Positions 1 to 12,655 of a DNA stretch of 64,000 bases are shown here, piece after piece. Made by a program: the position numbers and the translations under genes. The stretch's first letter is position 1, and each line of letters starts with the position of its first letter. The notes below the pieces were generated by a model. The model saw only the letters and a list, made by a program, of their open reading frames with translations, had not been told where the DNA came from and did no database searches. The DNA is from Tachypleus tridentatus (taxonomy: Eukaryota; Arthropoda; Merostomata; Xiphosura; Limulidae), in NCBI RefSeq assembly GCF_004210375.1, contig NC_134837.1, positions 164,527,310 through 164,591,309 on the forward strand, written 5' to 3'.

Positions 1-3000
1 TTTTTTGATGCTTTTTATGATAAAGCATATGTAACATTTTGTCAGTAGAAATTTCAAGCTTGAAAACATTTTCTTACAGAAATGGTTAAGTATGAATCCC
101 TATAGATTCTTTCACAATGCAAGTCAAATTTACAGAACACTTACTTTGCCCTTGTTTATACAAATTGTGTTGGTTAAGAGTTGTAGTTTAATGTGAGGAG
201 TTATATACTCTTCTTCATTTATCAGCCTGTCTTTATAATGCTCTTCCCTGTAACATATGTTAAACTTGTAATACAGAAGTGTGGAAATTTCAGGTTGTCT
301 CAAAAGAACAATAGAATTTTTTTTGCTTTATATTATTAACTTTATATAATACCTGCTACTCTGTGGATCTAATTAGAACCATTGAATTTTCAGATGGTAA
401 CATAAAGGGTGCAGGATGGGAACGATATTTATAATGTAGGTTGGGTTCAGTATAGTAACACCCTATTACTTTGTTATTTATGCCAAAACATTGTATTGAG
501 AGCTGAAATGCTAAATTCAAGGGCAGTTTTGCTGTCTTCCCTGTTGGTGTAATGTTTTTTTCTTTATAATTTATTATCATTTTTTTGGTTTCATTTTATT
601 TAGCTAGTTTTTGTGAACATCCAGCTTTCCACATTTGCTCAATTTCTGTCTTAATCATATGAGGCTGACAGTATGGAGGTAAAACTAGTTAGATGCTGTA
701 CCCTCTACAATGTTCTCATCTTCCTCTGACTCATTGTTTTCATCTGCAGTCTCCTGGTCAAGCCAGTGAATTAAAGGTTTGTCTGAGATGTGTGGACACA
801 GCTGATAAATGTGTTCTATGTACATTGCATTGGATCTGTGTAGCTCATACATTACAGGGCTAACCTTTTCAGAGTATTGTACATACCAGTATAGCCACAT
901 CGATACTGTTTTCATGCTACTGGCATGTACTACAGTCATTCTCAGTCATTACATTGGGACGTCAGTTCTTTTATTCTATGATCTTAACACAAGTTAATTT
1001 TCCTGCAACATTTATATTCAATGTGCTATTATCTCTTTATCATCCTACATATTTCTCCTTTATCTGAATCATTCTTTCCTCCTCAAAACAACAGTAGCTA
1101 GTGAGGATAACTCGTTGATCTACCTTCCTTCCATTAGTAACCTTTATCATGTCTGATCCAGACAGACTACTTCCTATATGTGATCTTCAATATTTCATTG
1201 CTCACACAACTGTCATCTGTAGTGCTTGTTCCCCTCTCTTTATACCTTGACAACTATTCTGATATTTCTGTTTTCAGCTTCACCAATGGGGACAGGGCTT
1301 TTGATTCAGTTGGTTTATTCGTCTCTTTTGTTGTCATCCTATACTTTTTTGTTTCATATTTATTCTCATCATATTTGATGTCTTACCTTTTCTCTTATAT
1401 TTCATCTTTATCATCCTCTGGAAGAACTTCTTCAACTGTACTAGTTGACTACTTCTAACCCATTCGTCTCTCGCTGTTTGTATAGTATCACCATTTCATC
1501 CTCATTTGGCTGTCTTCTTTGATGTGTAGCCACTCTTCAAATTTCCATGTGACTTTGGCTAGGTAAGTTATTTTTTATTATTATTAAATTTTTCAGGGGC
1601 CTTATTTACCTTTTGATGGTAATTACTTGTTATTAATGTTATTGCATCTTTTGAACTTGAAGTGTAGGCGTTTTTTTCCTCACCCTATAACTGTATGGAT
1701 GTTAGTTCCCAGTAACATGGGTTTTGGATGTAGTCGGCTTGCTGAGTGTGGTCTGTTGTGCATTATTCACTGTACTTCTGGAAGCAGTTCCATTGTTTTT
1801 TTCACACACCACTTGGACACTGTTTTCCATCCACATGTACCACAATTTTTTCAATGGACAAAGAGTTCAATTGTAGTACAGTCTCTCACATCAGTTCTTT
1901 GCATCTTATTCTCTTGTTTCTAGATGTTTTCCTTCTATGGTTTCAAAGGATTCTTCCTATATTTCGTCGCTCTGGTTCTTTTGCCTATGGAATATGAATT
2001 CTAGGTACTTATGTGAACATATGTATAATATTATAATTTATCGATACTAACATTGTATTTTCGATAGGTATTTAACTCCTTTCACACATCTCACTTTCTT
2101 GTTTAAAGCAGAATCTTCCAATTTGTGGCAAAACTCGTTGTGATATTCTTGTAAAATTCAATAGAGGAAATAACATGGGTAACCCTGAATATGTGGCAGT
2201 TTCACTGGTTGAGGGTTGTCCTGATAATTTGCATGAGACACACATTAGAACAAGCCATTTCTGATGGAGGGGAGGCAGAAGGCTTGTGACATGTGTGTAA
2301 GAATGTTGTTTTGCATATAGAGGGCAGTAATGCATGTGAACAGCTATTTATATAAGAAAATGTAAGTAGTGCATGTAAATGCATTTTCAGAAGAGAAAGT
2401 AATGACATTTATAACATTATTACACTATATGTGATGTAGAGGGGAAATGTATGTGCTGCTTAACATATTCCTGATGTATTGAAAATGTCATTTAAATCAT
2501 AAAATATAGAAATGTTCAATATAAGTAACACCTTGCCATTTTCTGACCTACCAAGGAATTAAAAAAATGCAGAATAACAAGTGGACAGTTTGATTCATTT
2601 CACACAAATACAGCTATTACATTTTACTTCAACAAAAGTTTGTTTTCAAAAATAACTATGTCCCAGCAAAAATAGTTACATAGTTCATTAAGTTAAAATT
2701 TTGAAACTGAATAACTGCACATTTTGATTAAAAGAGAGCATTTAGTAACTTCTGTAAAATAAAATAACAGTGTATAAAGACATCATTACTTTGTGAAATT
2801 GTAAAGCATATTTGGCCATACACAAATTTACAAGATTTATAGAGCAGAATAATCAATAGTGTCATTGATATTCTCATACTTAAAAGCATACATTTACTTC
2901 AATGGATTAATTCAGTCACGAGTGATTAGCTGAAAAGATTCTAAAATCGTCACGTTACTAGTATATCTCGATTGAAACACCAGAATAACTTCCAAAAAGG

Positions 3001-3130
3001 TATTAATGTTATTTTAAAAAGTGGTGCTTACATGTGTCAATTTCACTTACTGTTTATTTTGTATTGAAACTTTATGGTAGTCTTCATATATTGAGAGACA
3101 TTTAGTTATGTATGATATTGTTTCCTGTAT
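1..3130. other. Unassigned AT-rich DNA
   Basis: I recognise no gene or repeat here. The most protein-like open stretch is 685-939 on the minus strand (84 codons, acidic C-terminus rich in Glu/Asp/Asn), but it has no recognisable domain and no convincing splice sites, so I do not call it a gene. The remaining open frames are short and of low complexity. Confidence 0.5.
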
Positions 3131-3295
3131 AATAAGATATGCATACAGTTTTATTATTGTACAAATATTTTAAACAGGTGCTTTTCCATTGTTCATTTGT
3201 TTTTAAATGCATAATAATTTTATCACTAGAATCTGGTAATGTCTTTACATTTGAGTACATTACAGATTCTGATGATATTTCTTTAATTGTTTTAG

Positions 3296-3482
3296 TGGTT
3301 CAGCAGGTGTATATAAAGCAATAGATAAAGGAACTTAGTTGTAAGTTGCTGTTAAGATGCTTTATCTAACTGAGCAACCTAATAAAGAATGTTTAATTAC
3401 TGAACTATTAATATTGTGTGATGTGAAACATCCGAACATTGTGAACTATGTGGATAGTTACCTTGTAAGAGATGAACTCTGG
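3296..3482 (+). pseudogene. PAK-family kinase exon copy (N-lobe), broken
   Basis: Translates to the glycine loop through the hinge of a group I p21-activated kinase (serine/threonine kinase acting downstream of Rac/Cdc42). Visible blocks are VAVK (the ATP-binding lysine is kept), [26 protein letters not shown] and DELW, matching [34 protein letters not shown] and DELW. The exon is 187 bp, the same length as its relative at 36087-36273, and has the acceptor TTGTTTTAG. Two in-frame stops lie between the glycine loop and VAVK, and the donor reads GCAAGT rather than GTAAGT. The flanking intron is homologous to the one at 35.2-36.1 kb, so this is a DNA-level duplication, not a retrocopy. No other PAK exon was found next to it. 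Confidence 0.85.
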
Positions 3483-3505
3483 GCAAGTGTTCTTAGTGTT
3501 ACATA

Positions 3506-5030
3506 CACTGCTGGCTAAAATCTTAAGGCCAATGAACATAAAGAAAAAATATGCATTTTGTATTGTTAGACTCAACCACTTATTTGAGAAGAGCTTCAAA
3601 AGACGAAAATAAGAAAAAGGGAAAATAAAAAAAAATACTTTTTTAGCATTTAATAGGGAAAATGAACACTATGAAATTAGTCCAAATACAAGCTGGTCAA
3701 AAGGTTAAGCCCACATTGAAACGAAGTGATAATCAGTAAACACGTAACGAAATTTAGTCATTTGTGTTCAAGCATTAGTGTTTTCAACATCTCCCACTGT
3801 CATCTCCTGTGTTACTTTGGATAAAAACATTGCAAAGGCTAAAAAGTTGACAGAGTTTGAACTTGGCAGAATTGTCGAGTTGCAAAAGCAAGGTCTCTCT
3901 CAACGTGCCATCACTGGTGAGATTGGGCTTAGTAAAACTGCTGTTGCAAATTTCTTAAAAGACCCTGAGGGATACAAAATGAGAATTTCAAATGGTCACC
4001 CCAGAAAATTTTGCGGCGTTGAGCAGGAGGATTCAACGGGTTGTCCGGCAAGACACCAGCTGATCGTCAAACCAGATTAAGGCCCTTACGGATGCAGAAT
4101 GCAGCTCAAGAACAATAAGACAGAATCTATGAGAGAAAGGCTTTAAAAACCGTAAACGTCTTCAAAGGCAACACCTCCTTCCACACCACAAAACAGCTCG
4201 GTTAAATTTTGCTGAGAAGCACCAAACATGGGATGTAGAAAAGTGGACAAAGATTTTGTTCTCTTATGAGAAAAAAATTTATCCTGGATGGTACAGATGG
4301 CTTCCAACGTTGCTGGCATGATAAGGATATCCCACATGAGACATTTTCTACACGTCACAGTGGAGGAGGTTCCATCATGACCTGAGGTGCTTTCTCCTTC
4401 CATGGAACAATGGAGCTTCAGGTTATACAGGGGCGTCAAATATCAGCTGGCTACATTGGCATGGTAAAAAGAGCATCTTTAGTGACTGAAGGCCCTCACT
4501 TGTGTGGAAATGACTGGATCTGCAATCCACAATGCCCGCAGGACAAAGGACTTTTTCATGGCGAATAACATGATTCTTTTGGACTATCCAGCGTGTTCTC
4601 CCAAACTGAACCCCATTGAAAATGTTTGGGGTGGATGGTAAGGAAAGTCTATAAAATGGACATCAATTCCAAACAGTACATGGTCTTTGTGAAGCCATCT
4701 TCACCACTTGGAATAACATTCCAGCCAGCCTTCTGTGCTTATATTGACCATGCCAAAGCGAATGTTTGCAGTTGTTCTCAATGCAACTCACTACCAAAGT
4801 TTCACCCTGCTTAGGACTTTTTGGTATGGTCTTAAACTTTTGGACAGTTGGTATTTAGGCTAATTTCATAGTGTTCACATTTTCCTATTAAATGCTAAAA
4901 TTTTAATTTTATTTTCCCTTTTCTTATTTTCATCTTTTGAACTTTTACTCAAATTAGTGGTGGAGTCTTACAACACAAAATGTATATTTGTTCTCTATGT
5001 TCATTGACCTTAAGATTTTGGCCAGCAGTG
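3506..5030 (+). mobile_element. Tc1-type DNA transposon
   Basis: A 1525-bp element. Its ends are inverted repeats of about 55 bp beginning CACTGCTGGC, with only a few mismatches. The left flank is the expected TA; the right flank reads TG, probably a mutated TA. It carries a decayed Tc1 transposase on the plus strand. It sits in the intron 23 bp downstream of the PAK exon copy; the related intron at 36.06 kb lacks it, so the insertion followed the duplication. Confidence 0.9.
3839..4814 (+). pseudogene. Tc1-like transposase, inactive
   Basis: Encoded the cut-and-paste transposase of the surrounding element. The N-terminal paired-like helix-turn-helix is clear: LTEFELGRIVELQ, GLSQRAI, IGLSKTAVANFLKDPEGY. 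It is followed by the catalytic region, with [13 protein letters not shown] where Tc1 proteins have FSDEKKF (the first catalytic Asp reads Tyr) and ACSPKLNPIENVWG where SPDLNPIENLWG is usual. The start codon position reads ATT, and the frame shifts several times after about residue 80. It cannot make an active enzyme. The longest intact piece is the open frame 3778-4080. Confidence 0.85.
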
Positions 5031-6000
5031 TGTTAGTTAATCCTCCTGTAATTTTAATTTTACATTCTGTAGAGTGTACATTAAGGTAATACCTATTATA
5101 TGTAGTAGGACAATTTTGAATAACACTATGGGTTTAAGAATAGTTTCACATATCACTCTCACAGGTTTGGTTTTTTAAACTTTTGGTTGTACATAACACA
5201 CGATAATTTTAATGTGAGAGCCTGTGTTTGTAGCCACAATTGCTTTTGATACACTGATTTTCATTTCATTTTATATGTAACCATAAGTTTTCAAGCCATA
5301 AACAAAACACATTGAAATTGAGCTAAGTACACTGCATATTTTTCAAAAAAAAGATCCTTGGGTACAAGCTACAATGTGGGATTAAAACAATGTATCCTAG
5401 GTTTTGGAGGTGACTGATGAAGTAGGACCCATATTGCAATGGGGAGACACTGTTTTTCAACCTTAACCTCCAATTTGCTAGTCTTACATGAGAAATTTAG
5501 AAATCAGGAGAGTGAGATGTGGGTGCTCAAGCCCACAATGTCCCACATCTATATCACTACATATATATATGACTTTAAAATAACTTAAATACTGTGCTCC
5601 TACCAATAACTTCTCTCACCATAACAAGATTTAGCTATAACACTGTATTTTTACAACATTACTTTATTCATCTTTTATGCATGTTTTGGTTCACAATTTT
5701 TTATTTGTGGTTTGGTTGTTGAAATTATTTGCAGCTTATATGATATACTTAAATGCATCATTATTTGGAAGACTTCAAACATTGTTTAGTGTGTTACAAG
5801 CAAATTACAAAACCAATGCAATTCTTTATTAATGTTTGGGATCATATCACAGCTGTAGTCTTATATTAAAGATTGTACTTCTAATCATTTAAAAAATCTT
5901 GAGGTAGAAAATTGAACATGAGGAATTGAAGAAAAACAAAGAAGTAAGAAACTATTCTTTACAAATTCATTCTTTTTTAACACTTTTGAAATAGATTTTT
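5031..6000 (+). other. Intron DNA paralogous to 35.2-36.06 kb
   Basis: Several blocks match the reverse complement of 35.2-36.06 kb in order, for example the stretch around GTAGCCACAATTGCTTTTGA (5.2 kb) and GGTTGTTGAAATTATTT followed by ATTGTTTAGTGTGT (5.7-5.8 kb). This is the continuation of the PAK intron in the duplicated copy. No coding sequence is seen in it. Confidence 0.7.
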
Positions 6001-6390
6001 TTTTCAATGAAGAACACTTCTTTTTAGATAAGTGTTTCTCAATCTTCTGTCATTCATGTACCACCTTCCTGATTTTTTATATATCTGAGTGCCACCTGTA
6101 ATATTATTTAAGTTTCACTTCATATTTTTCTTTAAAACAAATTCACTTTTTGATTTAAATAAATTTATTTGAAAAGGAAATTTCATAACACAAGGATAAA
6201 AGGAAAAGCAGTATCACTTACCGTAATACAGTAAAATATGTTTAAGGCAGAATTGCATGGGACCGAATAAAACTTCTGGCTAAGCAGTTTTTCCAGCTTA
6301 TACAGTGAGCATGTATTTGCTAAATTATATATAATTTTTGAGCAGAACATTATACTTGCGTGACTCAAGGGAAGTGAGACATTTGTGGAG

Positions 6391-6868
6391 TATACTGTTT
6401 TTGCTATATTTATCAGAATAAGAACAAAAATAGACATTCAAAATATACATAAATACACAAAACCTTAAATTTATTTGAAGAAAGTGTCCAATTTCAACTG
6501 TTTGTTTGTTTTAATGGGCTTTCTCATGCAGTTAAAAGAGAACACCAATTCTATGGTCTTTTCATGAAGTTCATTTTCCTACTTAATTTTTGCATACAAT
6601 TTGATAGCGTTAATGTAACTTATCACTAATTATACTGTTTTTGCTATATTTCTCAGAATAAGAACAAAAATAGACATTCAAAATATACATAAATACACAA
6701 AACCTTAAATTTATTTAAAGAAAGTGTCCAATTTCAACTGTTTGTTTGTTTTAATGGGCTTTCTCATGCGGTTAAAAGAGAACACCAATTCTATGGCCTT
6801 TTCATGAAGTTCATTTTGCCCATTAATTTTTGCATACAATTTGATAGCGTTAATATAACTTATCACTT
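6391..6868. repeat. 240-bp tandem duplication inside the Tigger remnant
   Basis: Positions 6391-6628 and 6631-6868 are near-identical head-to-tail copies, both beginning TATACTGTTTTTGCTATATT. The unit holds the last codons and 3' untranslated part of the Tigger transposase, so its C-terminus occurs twice. The few differences suggest a fairly recent duplication compared with the age of the element. Confidence 0.95.
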
Positions 6869-7610
6869 GCGATGAAGTAGGAATTTCTATTTCCTCACTA
6901 TCTTTTCCATTTTGTTCATCTTCTGAATCTCTCGCACTGTTACCATCTTGCGATTCTATTATAGATTTTAAATCAATTTCATCAGTTTCTGTAAAAACAT
7001 TCTTGTTCACAAAACTTTCCACATTTAAAGAATCATCATAACAAATAACTTCTCAACAATAAATCCACAGTTTCGAAAGCACTTTATTACACATTCATTT
7101 TTATGCATTTGATTGAATGACTTAAACATGCAATTGCATCTAACACATCAATTTTCATGGTCATTTCAGATGCTCTCTTACAGTTGACCATGTTTGCAAT
7201 AATATGGATCAATATTCTGTATTTCAATTTTATAAACTGTACAATTCCATAATCTAGTGGCTGTAGAACTGATGTTGTACATGGAGATAGAAAGACTAAA
7301 CAAACATATGAAAGTTGAACTTTTGGGTGACAAGTTGCATTATCTAGGAAAAGTAGAATATTCCAATTTTCTTGTTCCATTCTTTTGTTTCATTTGTTCA
7401 AAAATTCCTCAAATATAGCACTTGTCATCCATGCTTTATTATTCGCTTTCCATTTCACAGGAAGTTGATTCTTCCTTAAATTTTGAAACAGTGAAGATTT
7501 TCACTTTCACCTGTTACCCATGGGTTCTCTAGTTTTCCATCAGCAAATGCAACCAAATGTACAGTCAATCATTTATTCGATTGACGACCTTCGGAAAAAT
7601 GACAGCAGAA
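6391..7610 (-). mobile_element. Tigger/pogo transposon remnant
   Basis: Minus-strand translation gives the C-terminal half of a pogo/Tigger DDE transposase: LTVHLVAFADGKLENPWVTG, KAWMTSAIFEEFLNK, then ILLFLDNATCHPK (second catalytic Asp), PCTTSVLQPLDYGIVQFIK (usual PNTTSLLQPMDQGVI), and a low-identity tail ending KLDTFFK. Open pieces are 7087-7380 and 6711-7022. The N-terminal DNA-binding half and the first catalytic Asp are absent, and several frame changes are present. The 3' end is tandemly duplicated. No terminal inverted repeats were found. Confidence 0.85.
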
Positions 7611-8084
7611 AAATGAACAGAATATATTTAACCAATACTTGCTGTAACAAAATGTCTGAGAATTTATTAATATTTAAACAAATTATTAATTAAATAAGAA
7701 TTTATAAACATTTAAAGAAATTATTAATCAAATAAGAAATTAATATTTAATCAAAAACATTTTTTCTGCCTTACTCAGGTTCTAATCCTACCTGTTGGTA
7801 GATGAGGTTGGTAAAAGATAATTTTGTATCAGCGTTATGCAGGTTCCACCACCTAGAGGTCATTTTATAAGAGAAATCTTAAGATAATGCTGCAAAATTG
7901 TTATATTTTTGGCTTGTACAGATTTCTGGCTTAAACAGGTTTTAGTGTATTTATTTTAAAACATTATTTTTCTCATCTCAAAATGACATTGATATAACAA
8001 AGTGAAAATAACTTCACAATTCATGCTATAACTAATAATAAATATAATCTGTTTAAAAATGTGTTTCTCAATGAGAAGAATGAA

Positions 8085-9080
8085 ACTGTTTAGAACGAGA
8101 CAGCAGTAAAGAAATATTCGGTTTGATGTTGCTTGGTTTAAGATGAAGATGAGGCTCTACATTTAAAATAAGATTCCTTTTTTAAGTTTTGACATTAACC
8201 ATCACAGGTAATTCCAACTCACATGTGTATGAAATTTAGTAGGAAAGGATGAAAGATACCTAATTGCCTTCTCTGACAAGGTTGGATACTGTGCAGCAAT
8301 ACCTAAGTAAAATAATGTGACTTTTGTTCAACACAAACTTTTACTTCAAGACACTATGTGAAGCATTCTCCAGAAGCTGATATGTTTTTGAAGGTGTCAA
8401 GTTATTTGGTAATGTGTGAAAAGTGATGAAAAAGTAGCTCCTCGTCCACTCACAGCTATCATCACGTTTGGAAAAATACTTATGTAGATCTTTCATGAAG
8501 CCCTTCTAGTGTCTCTTGATTATGTTCAAAATATTTTCAGCAAGTGCTTCAGATGAGTTCATAGCCACGTGAAGGAAAAATGGAAAAGAATCCAGTTCAC
8601 CAAAACCAAAATTTGTACCCCGTAGCTCCAGTTTTGCAATCATTGCATTAACTTTGTCTTGCATGTAGAATACCAATATAAGCTTGCCTTAGAATGATGT
8701 AGTTAGGTTGTTGAAATGAGCATATATCTATTGTTTAGCTTGCATTGCTTTCCATCATCACTTCTTTGGCAACAGGTTTGATTAGTGTCTCTCCTATTAC
8801 TCCAATAGCTTTGGCATTTACAGTTACATATGATACTATAAAAGAGGTTTCCACAGATTTCACATCATCATCCCCTGCCACACTGTGCTTTACTTTCTGG
8901 GAGACTAGAATGTCCTTTCCCTTTTCTTTGAAAAATTCAATAGCTTACACATGGTATTCCTCATGGTTTGTTTCAAAATGACGCTTGAGGTCTCCATACG
9001 TACGGCACATAGGCTTTCTTTTATTGCTTGTTCATCAAAATTCAATTAACAAATAATTTTCATCATATTTACATGATATT
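8085..9080 (-). mobile_element. hAT transposon remnant, ZBED5-like
   Basis: The minus strand, in broken frames, gives ordered pieces of a ZBED5/SCAND3-type hAT transposase: LKRHFETNHEEYHV with EFFKEKGK (end of the BED-type finger), SFIVSYVTVNAKAIG and ETLIKPVAKEVMM (usual SYxVAxxGKPHTIGExLILPA), then KVNAMIAKLELRG and HLEGLHERSTYF, and finally NVEPHLHLKPSNIKPNI (the hAT C-terminal dimerisation region, usual NVExDLRLALSxIxPxI). The catalytic middle between VMM and KVNA is deleted. No intact reading frame and no ends were identified. Confidence 0.75.
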
Positions 9081-9299
9081 TTTGGTTTCTTTGCAGCTAG
9101 TAATTTTACAACACTAACAAACATTTTTGCTGCTTCATTAAATTGGTTCTCTCAGCTCTCACCACTTTATCTCATTTCCTTCACAATCTTTACCATTACA
9201 CTTTAGAAATCCTGTTCTTAACCAGTAATCTGTGATGGCTCAGACATACCATCATTAAACAAAAATTTTAATCCACGTACCACCTAAAATTATCTTGTG

Positions 9300-10560
9300 T
9301 GATACCAGAGGTACAGGTATCATGCTTTTGTAAACACTGTTCTAGATAATAATAATCTAACTCTTAAAAGAGCACTGAAGAAGTTTAGCTACTTTATTTT
9401 TTACCTCTTGGAGAATTATTGGAAGAACTTTGGTGTGGGTATTTGTATCAGATATATAATTACTGGCAGAATCTTAAGTAAGGAAAAAAATATTCTGTCT
9501 TATTATTTATATATGGCTTTATTGAAGAATAACATTGAAGTTAAATTTTAAACTTTGTTTAGGTGATAATGGAATATTATTTAATACTTGACTCTTTGAA
9601 TAATGTTCTCACCTAAACCTGTCTGTCTGAAAATGAAATATCAGCAGTTGTTTTTAATAGAGAGGGCGATTTTAAAAGATGTCTGATTATAGTAATTTAA
9701 CTGTTGCATAACTATTCAATAACTGTTGCAGTTCTATTTTAAAACTCTAAACTTGGTAACAAAATAGAACACTTTTAAAAACTGTAATATCTTGAGTGAT
9801 AAAAATATTTCAAATAACATTTCAGCCAGTAATAGTGAATTTCCATGTAAAATTGATGTGGTTATCACAGTGTAAACTGTATGGCTTTCTTCACTTCCAG
9901 TGCATTATGGGAAGGCACATCTTCAACAAGTTTACAAATATTCTTGTTAATTTGCTATTGGCAAGATTTAACTGCACTAAATATCAGAGAAACTTATGCC
10001 TTTAATGGTAAATGTATAGCATAATTTTAATCTTCTTTCATACAAGTTGTTAATTTGAAAAAGAATAAGAAAGGGCTGATAGTTCAAATAAAATAAAACC
10101 TTAACAGAGATTTCAGTCTTAAAATAGACTAAAATTTTAGTTTTATAATTTATAATACTCTAAATGACAAAACTCGTTCAAGTTATAAAGAATACACACA
10201 TGAAGTTAAAATGATACTTAAAAGCAGCTTCAAAAGTGACTGATGTAAGATAAATGACCTGCAGAAAGATGCAGTTTTCAAGGACACTGAAATAGGAAGA
10301 AGGAATATGCTTACTGATAATTAATCTGTCACAGATGTACATCGGGTTTACCATATAAACTGATTCAATAGGGTAATGGACGCAGCTACTTACGATAGAA
10401 TTGAACAGCTGAAACACACCATAATATTTCCACTTTACTTCACTTTTGTTTTCTTCACAAAATGCAAAATGTACTGCAAATAATATACATCATTGCATTT
10501 GTCTTTGTATATTTTGTCAAGCACTTTATGAAAGGGAGAGGTGTGATTTTGATCCCTGAT
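9300..10560. other. No feature seen
   Basis: AT-rich sequence with only short chance open frames (for example 9796-10005 and 10178-10417). I find no repeat family or coding signal in it. Confidence 0.5.
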
Positions 10561-10564
10561 AGAC

Positions 10565-12000
10565 TCTAACTTTCAGTGGAAATTTCTCTGTCTCCAATCA
10601 CAGTTTTTTTTCCAAATGCTTCTGTTACTTCCCATACGTTATGTATGAGGTTCACACGCATTCGTGGGACATTCCTTTTTCTTGCGCACTGCAGTATCAT
10701 CTCTCTTGGCTCTCTGTCATTAACCTTTTCTAGGTCGATGAATATCACGTACAAGTCTTTTCTTTCCTCCACATACTCCTTTATCAATCTTCTCAATAGA
10801 AATATAACATCTATTGTTAATCTAACAAACATAAAACTAAAATTTTCTGTTTCTTTTCTCAGTCTCTGATCTGTAATCCTCTCCTATATTTTCATTGTGT
10901 GACACAAAATACTATACATCGATAGTTGCTGCAGACATTCCTTTGTTGCCTTTCCATTCTATAAATACAATACTGAAAAGTCTACACATCATCTAACTGT
11001 TTAGCTTTCGTTGCTTCTTAAATGCTTCAATGAGTGTATATATATATGTATGTCGTCTGAGCTGATTGCTTTCCCTTTTTCTCTAACTCTTTAACTATTT
11101 TCTCATGTGTGTTATAGACTCTGGCGTTCATATTTCTCCGATTTACACTCTTCATCTAATAAGTGTTTCAAGTGTAATCCCCATTTAATTTTGATATCTA
11201 TCATCTTTACAATAACAATGACATTATTATCCTTAATAAATTCACACCATACATATCCCTCGTTTTGGCTAATCTGCACATAATTTTCTTCTTCCTCTAT
11301 TCTTCCCTTCAAATTTTTTCATAAAGCTTTGCATATATTCTCTGTTTGGTAATATAGCCTTATATATTTCTTTTTTCAATACTACGTATCAATCCAGATT
11401 TCACTGGTTCACTGCCGCCTCTTAAATTTTTTCTTCTCTTTTACATTAGTCTGCACTTACTTGTTCCACCACTCTGGAAATAGTTTCTCTCTTTGATCAC
11501 CAAGTATAACATATATTTTGACAACCTCTTCCCATATATCATTCACATTTTTTATCCCATTAAATATGCCTGCACTCCATCACCATCCTTTCTAAGAACT
11601 CCTTTGATGCATTTCTTTCTTTAAACTTCTCCACCTTATTTTGATGGTACACTGTTTAAACCACTATTCTGCCTTTCCATTTCATTTCGTAATTTATCAC
11701 TAAACTCCGATGGTGTAGTTTAAGGCTTTGCCTAATATTGCTTAGTAATCTGCAACTTCCCATCTAGTCACTTCCTCTCTCCTAATTAACAAATAATCTG
11801 TTTGACTCCTAACATTCTCATTTCTGTATGTCATCAGATTTTCTTCCTTTTTATGACAAATTGTATTGGCTACAGCGACGTCACGTGCCTAAACCAATAT
11901 AATCTGCAATGTATTGTTCGAATCCTCTCTAAACTCATTTTTTTATTACTGCATTTTACTCATGAAGCAGAGATACATATTTTATTGAGTATGCCATATT
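10565..12000 (-). mobile_element. RTE-type LINE fragment (CFDP2-like)
   Basis: The minus strand carries successive pieces of an RTE-clade non-LTR polyprotein in the right order. End of the endonuclease: NENVRSQTDYLLIRR. Linker: NGKRxxK-like charged stretch and IAKARD-like AKTRDMYGV. Pre-RT: KWGLHLKHLLDEE (usual WxxYFExLLNEE). Reverse transcriptase: LLRRLIKEYVEERKDLYVIF and DLEKVNDREPREM (usual DLEKAYDRVPRE). The best open pieces are 10566-10832 and 11112-11312. It ends inside the RT, upstream of the YADD region, and has many frame changes. Confidence 0.8.
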
Positions 12001-12538
12001 GATCGGTGGCTGAATGTCATGAGATCTGCTCGGGCCTTCAACAAGTTTTTAGCTTCAGCTACCTGTCCTGTGAACATCAGGTCTACCCTTATATCTGACG
12101 GAAGGTATTTTCATCAACCTATGTTTACCTGGTTTTAATGTTTCAATTTGACTGTCATTTTTATTTGTAATGACACTTGATAAATTGAGTCTGCTTCAAT
12201 GTAGACCAGTTTGTGATAACCATAGGTGACTTGGAAAGGAGTTCTATACTAGGTCTCTTCTGGAAAGCCTCTCATGGTTGCTTTACTGGTGGTTCCTCAC
12301 ATGCTATGGTGCTTGTTCTTTTTCAGCAAGTCCACCCCTTTAACTAGGGATAAACTTTATTTTGTCTATCACCAGACTGATGAAGTGAACTATTAGTTAC
12401 CTTGAACATATCAAAAAACTTAAAATCTATATCAGCAATAGGCTTCTGTACAACTAGTTATTCGAGGTATCAGAGACAGATAAGGTGGTTGTCTCGAATC
12501 ATAGTAGTACTGTAATATATAATCTTCTTCGCTGAATT
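12000..12538. other. No feature seen
   Basis: May be more of the flanking LINE or unrelated repeat. I could not find coding motifs on either strand. Confidence 0.4.
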
Positions 12539-12655
12539 CCCTGCTGGCACAGCAGTAAGTCTACGGATTTACAACGCTAAAATCAGGGGTTCGATTCCCC
12601 TCGCTGGACTCAGCAGATAGCCCGATGTGGCTTTGCTATAAGAAAGCACACACCT
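12539..12655 (+). mobile_element. tRNA-derived SINE, family B
   Basis: Short SINE with head CTGGCACAGCAGTAAGTCTA, B-box GGGGTTCGATTCCCCT, then the family-specific ACTCAGCAGATAGCCCGATG and GGCTTTGCTATAAGAAA tail. This is the best preserved of five copies in the window (others near 13.1, 47.0, 56.7 and 57.9 kb). Confidence 0.85.

Noticed and set aside
1180-1458. 92-codon plus-strand membrane protein
   Set aside because: Phe/Ser/Leu-rich composition follows from T-rich DNA; no start context, no conserved pattern.
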